From: an uncultured Coriobacteriales bacterium
GTDB lineage: Bacteria > Actinomycetota > Coriobacteriia > Coriobacteriales > UMGS124
Assembly (NCBI GenBank): GCA_934636245.1
Contig: CAKUAI010000020.1
Location: 1 to 64,000 of the forward strand
Reading direction: 5' to 3'
Length of the DNA: 64,000 bases
Shown one piece after another: positions 9,062-16,452 of the stretch. The position numbers and the translations under genes were made by a program. The notes beneath the pieces are model-generated. The model did not search any database. It saw nothing but the letters and a program-made list of their open reading frames with translations, and was not told the origin of the DNA. Position 1 is the first letter of the stretch. The number at the start of each line of letters is the position of its first letter.

Positions 9062-9949
9062 ATGGGGCTGTTTGGGAAGTATGCGGGGGCTGGAGCGCGC
9101 GCCGATACGGGCGGCGCTGGGGCTCGTGGCGGCGCTGTCGGGCGCGTGACGCCGCTCGGAGACGCTGGGTTGCTGGCAAAGCTGGAAGGCATGGCGAGCG
9201 ACGTGTGCGATGTGCGGCTGCACGAGGTGCGCAAGAGCTTTTCGGACAAGGTCGTGCTCGACGACGTGTCGCTCACGCTGACGGGTGGGGGCAAGTACTG
9301 CCTCATGGCACCCTCGGGCTCGGGCAAGACGACGCTCATCCGCGTGCTGCTGGGGCTCGAGACGCACGATTCGGGAGCAATAGAGGGCCTGAGCACGGGG
9401 CGCATGTCGATGATGTTCCAGGAAGACCGGCTGTGCGAGGTACTCTCCGCTGTGGAGAACGTGGCGCTTGTGCTGCCGGGCGAGGTACGTCGCGCCGACG
9501 TTGCCGCGCTGCTGGCGGAGGTGTTGCCGGCCGACGCACTCGACAAGCCGGTCATGCAACTGTCGGGCGGCATGCGCAGGCGCGTGTCGCTCGTGCGGGC
9601 CATGGCGTACCCCTCGGACGTGGTGGTGCTCGACGAGCCCTTCACGGGGCTCGACACGGCCACACGCAGGCACGTGATCGACTTCGTGCTGAGGCACCTG
9701 TGCGGCCGGACGCTTTTGGTGGCCACGCACGGCGAGGATGACGCGCATCTGCTTGGGGCCGAGACCATCCACCTGGCTGAGGTGCAGGGCCCCGAGGTGC
9801 GGGCGAGAATGGCGGGCAGGAGACATGACCAAGCAGGGAGCGAGGATGGAGCCCGTGGCGCGGACGGCACGCCTTGCGTGGATGGAATCGTTACAAAAAC
9901 TACTGTGAGTTCGACGGAACAGGAAGGCTGGGTTTCTCATCATGATTGA
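9062..9949 (+). CDS. ABC transporter ATP-binding protein, SsuB/TauB type
   Basis: The 295-residue ATPase contains Walker A APSGSGKTT, Q-loop FQEDRL, signature LSGGMRRRV and Walker B VVVLDEP, followed by the switch His in ATHGEDD. It would energise the permease encoded immediately upstream. The ATG at 9062 follows the permease stop by 2 bp, with GGGGGAG in the stop region as ribosome-binding site. About 45 residues before the nucleotide-binding domain and a 55-residue tail after it have no assigned role. The end overlaps the next gene by 8 bp, so all three transporter genes and the next two are probably one transcript. Confidence 0.88.
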   Translation: MGLFGKYAGAGARADTGGAGARGGAVGRVTPLGDAGLLAKLEGMASDVCDVRLHEVRKSFSDKVVLDDVSLTLTGGGKYCLMAPSGSGKTTLIRVLLGLETHDSGAIEGLSTGRMSMMFQEDRLCEVLSAVENVALVLPGEVRRADVAALLAEVLPADALDKPVMQLSGGMRRRVSLVRAMAYPSDVVVLDEPFTGLDTATRRHVIDFVLRHLCGRTLLVATHGEDDAHLLGAETIHLAEVQGPEVRARMAGRRHDQAGSEDGARGADGTPCVDGIVTKTTVSSTEQEGWVSHHD

Positions 9950-10223
9950 CACGACGCTGACCATGCGCGAGCTGTGCGAGGCCGAACCGATGCTGGAGGG
10001 GTTCCTGGTTGCAAAGGGGTTCCCGTTTTCGCTGGACAACCCCATCGTCGACCTCGTGACGTTTGACGACGTGGCCGAGGTGCAGGAGCTGGACCGCGAC
10101 GCGTTCCTGATGGAGTTTGAGGCGTACAAGGCGGCGGGCGGTGTGCTTGAGGGCGGTGCTCGTGGCGCAAGCGGCGTCACGCTGACGGCGGCGGCGCGCG
10201 CGATGTCGGGATTTGGGGCGTAA
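9942..10223 (+). CDS. Small DUF1858-like protein
   Basis: The 93-residue protein overlaps the ATPase gene by 8 bp and ends 3 bp before the activase frame. Residues 1-65 fit the DUF1858 pattern: TLTMRELCEAEP, then LEGFLVAKGFPF, then DDVAEVQELDRDAFL. The cysteines often found in this family are absent. DUF1858 domains are small helical modules often joined to or near redox and hybrid-cluster proteins; the molecular role is unknown. The last 25 residues are Ala/Gly-rich and probably disordered. The tight position between importer and activase suggests a partner of the activase, which is inference. Confidence 0.65.
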   Translation: MIDTTLTMRELCEAEPMLEGFLVAKGFPFSLDNPIVDLVTFDDVAEVQELDRDAFLMEFEAYKAAGGVLEGGARGASGVTLTAAARAMSGFGA

Positions 10224-10226
10224 GGC

Positions 10227-13200
10227 GTGAGGGAGGAGATGAACGAGGTGCAGCAGATGGAGAACGAGCGCAGCGTGGCGCAGGGGTGCGGGGCGTCTGG
10301 GCTCAGGCAGGCGGTGGGGCAGCCGTACTGGCTGGGCGTAGATATGGGTGCGTCGTCGGTGAAGCTGGCGGCGCTGAACAACGTGCGAGAGGTGGTGTTC
10401 TCGCGGCGTGAGGCCCATGAGGGCGCGCCTGCCGCCGTGTTGGGCCGGCTTCTGGGCGAGCTGGACGCCGCGCTGGGCCTGGCTGGTTGCGCAGGCTGGG
10501 CGATGTGCGGCTCTGCCAGCGAGAACGCGGGCGACCGCCTGGGGGCGGCGGCTCCTCAGGCTTTGGGCGACGTGCCCGCGACGGCGGCGGGCGCGGCGCT
10601 GCTCGCGCCCCAGGCACGCTCGGTCATCGAGATCGGTGCGCAAGGCGCGCGCTACCTTACCGACCTCGGCGCCCGCATGCCGAGCTTTGCGATGAACGAG
10701 AGCTGCGCGGCCGGCACGGGATCGTTCTTCGAAGACCAGATGATGCGCCTGGGCCTGCCGCTTGAGGACTACTCACGCATCGTGGGCGGCGCGCAGTCGG
10801 TTCCGCGCCTGTCGGGCCGCTGTGCCGTCTTTGCCAAGACCGACATCATCCACCGCCAGCAAGAGGGCGTCCCGGTGGAGGACATCCTCCAGGGCTTGTG
10901 CCACGCCATGGTGAAGACATACAAGGCCACCATCGTGCGGTCGCTGCCCGTGCAGGCGCCGGTCGCGTTGGCCGGCGGCGTGCTCATGAACGAGGGCGTC
11001 GTGCGAGCGGTGTGCGAGGTGTTCGGCCTGGGCGAGGACGAGCTGCTCGTGCAGTCTGACTTCGTGTACCTGCCCGCCATAGGCTGCGCGTTGGAGGCCC
11101 TTGAGGCGGGGGAAGGGCATCCCGAGACCGTTTCTGATAACGTTACACTCATGCGTCTAGCCGCAGAGCTGCGGGCCGAAGCCGCAGGAGACGCCGCCGG
11201 GCTCACCGCCGCCGCCTCGCGCCTGGCCCGCCTGGAGCCGCTGCCGCCCCAAGAGCTCGACCGCGGCCTGGGCTTCGAGGCGCTGCCACGCGGCGAGTGG
11301 AAGTGCGACTCCGCCGGCCTCGTGCCGTGCACGCTCGGCGTTGACGTGGGCTCCACCAGCACCAACCTCGTGCTCGTAGACCTCGAGGGCCACCTGCTCG
11401 ACGCGCAGTACCTGCGCACGCGCGGCAACCCCAAGGCCGCCGTGGGGGAGGGCCTCGCGTCTCTGGAGGCCCGCCTGGGCGGCCTCGTGCGCGTGGTCGC
11501 CGCCGCCGCCACGGGTTCGGGCCGCACGATGATCGGCGAGCACGTGGGCGCCGACGTCGTGCGCGACGAGATCACCTGCCAGGCGCGCGGGGCGTCATCG
11601 GTGGCGCCCGATGTAGACACCGTGTTCGAGATCGGCGGACAGGACTCCAAGTACGTCTCGCTGCGCGACGGGCGCGTGACCGACTTCCAGATGAACAAGG
11701 TCTGCGCAGCCGGCACGGGCTCGTTCATAGAGGAACAGGCGGCCCGGCTCGGTATCCCGCTGCCCGAGTACGGTGCGCTCGCCTTCTCGGCCGCCGCCCC
11801 GGTCGATTTGGGCGAGCGCTGCACGGTGTTCGTGGAGACGGCCATCAACGCGGCCCTTTCCGCCGGCGCCACCAAGGCCGAGGTCGCAGCGGGCCTGTGC
11901 CAGTCGGTTGTGCGCAACTACCTGCACAAGGTGGTGGGGTCCAAGCATGTGGGCGGGTGCATAGTGTTGCAGGGCGGCGTGTGCTACAACCCGGCGCTTG
12001 TGGCCGCGTTCAAGCAGTTCTATGGCGAGCGCGTCTCGGTGAACCCCAACTTCGCGGTGTCGGGCGCGTTTGGCGCGGCATTGATGGCTTTGGACGCGTG
12101 GCACACCGGGTGCGGCCTCGCCGCTGACGGGGCGGGCGTTACGGCCGAGGAGCTCATCGCCGCCTCGGAGGGGCATGGTCCCCGGGTGTTCGAGACGTCG
12201 TTCAAGGGGTTCGACCTGCTCGGCGGCCATGAGGCGCGCGCCCAGGTCAATCCCGAGGAAGTCGAGCGCAACCTGGCCTATTTCGCCCGTACGAAGGAAG
12301 CCTACGAGCAGGGCTACACGGGCGAGCTCGACCCCGAGAAGAAGACAGTCGGCATTCCGCGCGCCCTCATGCTGCACAAGCTCTTCCCCATGGCAAATGC
12401 GTTCTTCAAAGCGCTCGGCTTCAACGTGTTGCTTTCCCGCGAGTCCGACGAGGAGACGGTGCGCGATTGCCAGGGCGCGGCGCAAGGCGAGACATGCTTC
12501 CCGTTCAAGCTGCTCCATGGCCATATGAAGCAGCTGGCAGATGCCGGGGTGGACTATATCTTCATGCCGCGCATCCATACCGTGCGCCATGTGAAATCCA
12601 CCGTGGACCACAACTACGCCTGCCCCTACATGCAGGTGGGCGCCGAGCTGGCCGCCCAGGAGCTTGACTTCGCGGGTCGGGGCATCGAGCTCATCAGCCC
12701 GCAGTTCGAGATGGACTACGGCCAGAACGCCATTGCCGACTCGCTGCTGGAGATCGGCGAGCACCTGGGCTTCACGCGCCAACAGGCGGCCCGCGCCATG
12801 CTTAAGGGCGGGTTTGCGGTCATGAAGTTCACCAAGGTGCTCGAAGATTACGGCGACGAGCTGCTTCGTTCGCTCAAGCCCGGCGAGCGCGCCATCGTGC
12901 TTGTCACTCGCAACTACAACTTCGAGGACCCCATCCTCAACTCCGGCATCGCACGGGCGCTGATTGAGCGCGGGTACAAGATGCTCACCGTGAGCCACCT
13001 GCACGCCCACTCGCTCGACATATCCATGGACTACCCGGGGCTCTACTGGCCGTTTGCCCAGCATGTCATCTCGGGTGCCAAGCTGGTACGCCGCGACCCG
13101 CGCCTGTTCGCCGTGTACCTCACCAACCATGGATGCGGGCCCGACGCCATGGTGAGTCATCTGTTTCGCAAGGAGATGGGCGACAAGCCATACCTGCAGG

Positions 13201-15218
13201 TAGAGATGGATGAGCACTATTCTCCCGTGGGCATCGTCACGCGCATCGAGGCTTTTTTGAACGCCATCGAGGGCTACACCGCGCCTGAAGAGCGACTCAT
13301 TCCCACGTCGGTGGAGTTCGTGGACACCGAGCATGTAACGGCTGTGCCGGGCGTGCCTTGCGCGATGCCGGCCGTGGGGCCCTACGGCGAGTTTGTGGCC
13401 GAGTGGCTGCGTGGACGCGGGATCAGCGACGTGCGCTTGCTCGAGACAACCGACGAGACCCTAGAGCTGGGCCGCCGAGAGACGACCTCCAAGGAGTACC
13501 TCACGTTTGCCGACACGCTGGGCCTGGCGCTGGCCGCAGGGGAGGGGCGCATCGAGAGGGAGGCGTGCGGCTGCGCGGGCGCTGCGGGGCAGGGAAGCAA
13601 GGCCTTCTTGACGGAGCTGGACGAGGGGAGTGCGGGTGTCGGCGGTGCGGGTGTCGGCGCTGTGTCTGGCGAGGGGACGGGCCAGGAATCGGCCTTCTTG
13701 ACCGAGCTTGCCGCCCCCGTGGCCACGCCTTCCACACCTGGCGAGTTCCTCCACGGCAACGACCCGGCTGCCTCCCGCTTGCAGCTGTTGCTGCCGAGTG
13801 CCGAAGGCGGCGAGATCGACGGCCAGTACGGACGCGTCATCCGCTCCATCCTCGACGAGCGCGGCATGCGTGACGTGGCCGTGGTGGCCCCTGCGCTCGA
13901 CAAGCTGCCCTGCGCCGTGGATGACATCGACGGCCTCTTCATGCGCCTGCTTGCCGGCGACGTGGTGTTCGCTGCCCCTCGCGAGCAGCGCGCGGCGGTT
14001 GCCGCCGGGCTGGCAGAGGCATTGGAGAAAGTTGAACGCGCCGACGCGTCAGCGGATGGCGATGATGATGCCGGGACGAACACCCGCCGCGCGGCCGATG
14101 CCCTTGCCTGTGTGCTCGATGCTGCCCACCGCGTCGCCGTCATGCCTGCGGCACCTGGCAAGCGCCTGGGCCTTGTGGGCGAGTGGCCCGTCGTGTGCGG
14201 CGACGCCCTTGACGGCGGCATGTGGGCCGAGCTGGAAAAGGCCGGCAACCGCCTTGTGCGCATGCCCCTGGCCGAGTACCTGCTGTTCCTTTGGCACGAC
14301 GCTGCCCAGGCCGACGAGCACGAGCGCGTGACGAATGACATCATGCCCATCCTGGGCGAGACGGGCGTTGAGATGACGCCAGGCATGCCCGACTTCACCA
14401 AGCGCGACTTCGGCCTCTATACCGCTGGCGTCCAGGTCACCCACGACGGCCACCCGCTGGATGACAGCCAGATCGACTTCTCCGGCACGGCTGGCGTGGA
14501 TACAGCGAGCGGCGCAAGCGTGAAATCCGTGGATACCGCGCAAACAGGGGAGGGCACGGCCCCTCTCATCCAGCTTGACCTCGCTGCCGGCTTCACGACC
14601 GAGGCGGCCGCGCCTGAGGGCATCACTCCCGAACAAGCGACCGCCGTCATGCAGGCGCTCGAGGGCCACTGCGGCGCGCACGGCTCCGACGATGCCTGTG
14701 CAACCTGTGGTGCTGGCTGCGCCTCCGATACGACCCAGCCTCAGGTGGACGCCGTGACGAGCGCGTCCCTCTCGCACATCATCGGACCCGACGGCATGCC
14801 CCAGAGCGCCCATGAGCCCATGCGTCCCAACCTACTCGCTTATCGCCGCAAGCTCTCGACCCCCGAGTGGGCCGAAGTTCTCAATCGCCTCGAGGCCATG
14901 CGTATCCAAGTAGCGACCGCCCTCGGCGACGCTTCGCCCTACGAGCGCGACCTTGAAGCCCTGCGCAGCCGCGCGACCTCGCTCATCGGCCAGTTCCGAG
15001 GGGCCAACGCCCGCTACCGTTATGCGAAGGCCGTTGCCCTGCACGAGCGCTGCGACGGCGTGATCGAGGCGGCCTCGATGTACGAGAACGTCGACCTCGT
15101 GCTTCGCCTGCGCGAACAAGCCTTGGGCCTGGAGCCCCCCATCCTGCACCTCTCCTTCGACGGCACCCTCGATGGGTCCCCCGCCGAAAAGCTCCGCACG
15201 TACCTGTACTACCTGTAG
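10227..15218 (+). CDS. Giant acyl-CoA dehydratase activase (two BadF/BadG/HgdC domains plus DUF2229)
   Basis: The 1663-residue cytosolic protein has two ASKHA-fold ATPase domains of the 2-hydroxyacyl-CoA dehydratase/benzoyl-CoA reductase activator family. The first starts near residue 35 (LGVDMGASSVKLA) and the second near 369 (LGVDVGSTSTN). Each has the cluster-binding Cys motif: SCAAGTGSFFE, Cys at about 160, and VCAAGTGSFIE, Cys at about 493. In activators two such Cys hold one [4Fe-4S] cluster and ATP hydrolysis drives a low-potential electron transfer. A DUF2229 domain (IPRALMLHKLFPMAN, about 708-930) and a dehydratase-like stretch follow, then a variable part with a Cys-rich patch near 1481-1500. 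The partner dehydratase is not visible here. The frame begins with GTG at 10227; the GGGAGGAG at 10231-10238 argues for the GTG at 10248 or the ATG at 10257. Confidence 0.85.
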   Translation: MREEMNEVQQMENERSVAQGCGASGLRQAVGQPYWLGVDMGASSVKLAALNNVREVVFSRREAHEGAPAAVLGRLLGELDAALGLAGCAGWAMCGSASENAGDRLGAAAPQALGDVPATAAGAALLAPQARSVIEIGAQGARYLTDLGARMPSFAMNESCAAGTGSFFEDQMMRLGLPLEDYSRIVGGAQSVPRLSGRCAVFAKTDIIHRQQEGVPVEDILQGLCHAMVKTYKATIVRSLPVQAPVALAGGVLMNEGVVRAVCEVFGLGEDELLVQSDFVYLPAIGCALEALEAGEGHPETVSDNVTLMRLAAELRAEAAGDAAGLTAAASRLARLEPLPPQELDRGLGFEALPRGEWKCDSAGLVPCTLGVDVGSTSTNLVLVDLEGHLLDAQYLRTRGNPKAAVGEGLASLEARLGGLVRVVAAAATGSGRTMIGEHVGADVVRDEITCQARGASSVAPDVDTVFEIGGQDSKYVSLRDGRVTDFQMNKVCAAGTGSFIEEQAARLGIPLPEYGALAFSAAAPVDLGERCTVFVETAINAALSAGATKAEVAAGLCQSVVRNYLHKVVGSKHVGGCIVLQGGVCYNPALVAAFKQFYGERVSVNPNFAVSGAFGAALMALDAWHTGCGLAADGAGVTAEELIAASEGHGPRVFETSFKGFDLLGGHEARAQVNPEEVERNLAYFARTKEAYEQGYTGELDPEKKTVGIPRALMLHKLFPMANAFFKALGFNVLLSRESDEETVRDCQGAAQGETCFPFKLLHGHMKQLADAGVDYIFMPRIHTVRHVKSTVDHNYACPYMQVGAELAAQELDFAGRGIELISPQFEMDYGQNAIADSLLEIGEHLGFTRQQAARAMLKGGFAVMKFTKVLEDYGDELLRSLKPGERAIVLVTRNYNFEDPILNSGIARALIERGYKMLTVSHLHAHSLDISMDYPGLYWPFAQHVISGAKLVRRDPRLFAVYLTNHGCGPDAMVSHLFRKEMGDKPYLQVEMDEHYSPVGIVTRIEAFLNAIEGYTAPEERLIPTSVEFVDTEHVTAVPGVPCAMPAVGPYGEFVAEWLRGRGISDVRLLETTDETLELGRRETTSKEYLTFADTLGLALAAGEGRIEREACGCAGAAGQGSKAFLTELDEGSAGVGGAGVGAVSGEGTGQESAFLTELAAPVATPSTPGEFLHGNDPAASRLQLLLPSAEGGEIDGQYGRVIRSILDERGMRDVAVVAPALDKLPCAVDDIDGLFMRLLAGDVVFAAPREQRAAVAAGLAEALEKVERADASADGDDDAGTNTRRAADALACVLDAAHRVAVMPAAPGKRLGLVGEWPVVCGDALDGGMWAELEKAGNRLVRMPLAEYLLFLWHDAAQADEHERVTNDIMPILGETGVEMTPGMPDFTKRDFGLYTAGVQVTHDGHPLDDSQIDFSGTAGVDTASGASVKSVDTAQTGEGTAPLIQLDLAAGFTTEAAAPEGITPEQATAVMQALEGHCGAHGSDDACATCGAGCASDTTQPQVDAVTSASLSHIIGPDGMPQSAHEPMRPNLLAYRRKLSTPEWAEVLNRLEAMRIQVATALGDASPYERDLEALRSRATSLIGQFRGANARYRYAKAVALHERCDGVIEAASMYENVDLVLRLREQALGLEPPILHLSFDGTLDGSPAEKLRTYLYYL

Positions 15219-15236
15219 GTACTCGATTCCATTGAG

Positions 15237-15274
15237 CCCCCTTGGCGGCCCGCATACCGCAGCCGCCAAGGGGG
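15237..15274. terminator. Terminator-like hairpin between convergent genes
   Basis: A perfect 13-bp stem (15237-15249 with 15262-15274, arm CCCCCTTGGCGGC) lies 19 bp after the activase stop. No T-run follows on either strand, so it may be a weak or factor-assisted terminator. Confidence 0.5.
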
Positions 15275-15404
15275 ACTGCTTGTCAACCCTCTTACAAGCA
15301 CCCCTTACAAGCATGAACGCATGCTGGCATGCTCATATGTTCATCTATTCAGGATTACATAACGTATATTATGGGGGAGTTACGGACAATCTGCCTGGCA
15401 CTCA

Positions 15405-16259
15405 TCACCTTGCACGCGACGCATACTTGTCTGCATACATCCTGGCATCAGCCTCCTTGAACACCGACAAAAAAGATTCCTTACCAGTCTTGGCGGTGGC
15501 ACAACCCATGGCGACGTCGAGGTCAAACATCTCGTTGCTCGATTGTTTAAACCCAACCCTCAGCTCGAGCATGAGCTTCTGAACACGCTGCTCATCCATA
15601 TTGCCGCATGTGACCAAAAACTCATCGCCGCCGATGCGGGCAGCCACGGCATCCGGGGGAGCAACGCTCTTGATGACTTCGGCGACGCGCACAATCAGTT
15701 CGTCTCCTGCCTTGTGTCCAAGCGTATCGTTCGTCTCTTTAAGGTGGTTGCAATCAAGCACGATTATGCTCATAGGGAGCAAGGCGTTGAAACTTGTATT
15801 CTGGACTCTCATTTCGAGATAATTTCGATTGAAAAGTCCCGTCAGCTGGTCGGTTTGTGTCAGGCGTTTGAGCTCGGCCTCAAGTCGCTTCTGCTCGGTG
15901 ATATCTGTCACGATGCCGACAATTCCAATGAGCTCGCCGTCAAGGTATGCCGGCTTCTTGCTGATTTCGAAATACAGACTGCCGTTTGGTCCAGCAAATT
16001 CATCCACCCACTTGCTGCCTTCCCCAGTTGCGATAATGCGAAGGTCGTCCTCATAGTACCGAGCTCCGACTTCCTTGTCCCGCCAAACCTCCATGTCCGT
16101 TTTGCCGATGATGTCGCAGCCTGCCCCGCCATTGATTAGCGAGCAAACCTCTGAAACGGCGCGATACCGGCATGACGTGTCTTTGAAAAACACATTTGCT
16201 GGCGCGCATTCCATAAATGCGACCATCTGCGCAATGGACAGACCTGAACCGTTCTGCAT
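15405..16259 (-). CDS. PAS-GGDEF diguanylate cyclase
   Basis: The 284-residue protein has an N-terminal PAS domain (about residues 10-125, ending VGIVTDITEQKRL) and a C-terminal GGDEF domain (DQLTGLFNRNYL, then RIGGDEFL at about 208-215). The intact GGDEF motif predicts synthesis of cyclic di-GMP. I see no RxxD inhibitory site at the usual position before it. There is no membrane segment, so it is a soluble sensor; the PAS ligand is unknown. The start at 16259 is set by a GAGAGGAAACGAG leader; the frame continues upstream but without such a site. Base composition is lower in GC than the flanking genes, which may mean separate ancestry. It stands alone, convergent with the activase gene. Confidence 0.88.
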   Translation of the reverse strand: MQNGSGLSIAQMVAFMECAPANVFFKDTSCRYRAVSEVCSLINGGAGCDIIGKTDMEVWRDKEVGARYYEDDLRIIATGEGSKWVDEFAGPNGSLYFEISKKPAYLDGELIGIVGIVTDITEQKRLEAELKRLTQTDQLTGLFNRNYLEMRVQNTSFNALLPMSIIVLDCNHLKETNDTLGHKAGDELIVRVAEVIKSVAPPDAVAARIGGDEFLVTCGNMDEQRVQKLMLELRVGFKQSSNEMFDLDVAMGCATAKTGKESFLSVFKEADARMYADKYASRAR

Positions 16260-16452
16260 CTCGTTTCCTCTCCCCCACTTCGTCAACGCATATTGTATCC
16301 ACATCCTCTCCCTCGCGTCCCATGCTTCAGATGTGCAACATTGAGATGTGGGTTCCATGTGAAGGGAAAGTCTGGGAAAATGGGGTGGTTAACCTTCATC
16401 CGGGGCCGCCGCATGGCGTTGGCTCGGGTGCTCTCATAGATTGGACGCTCTC

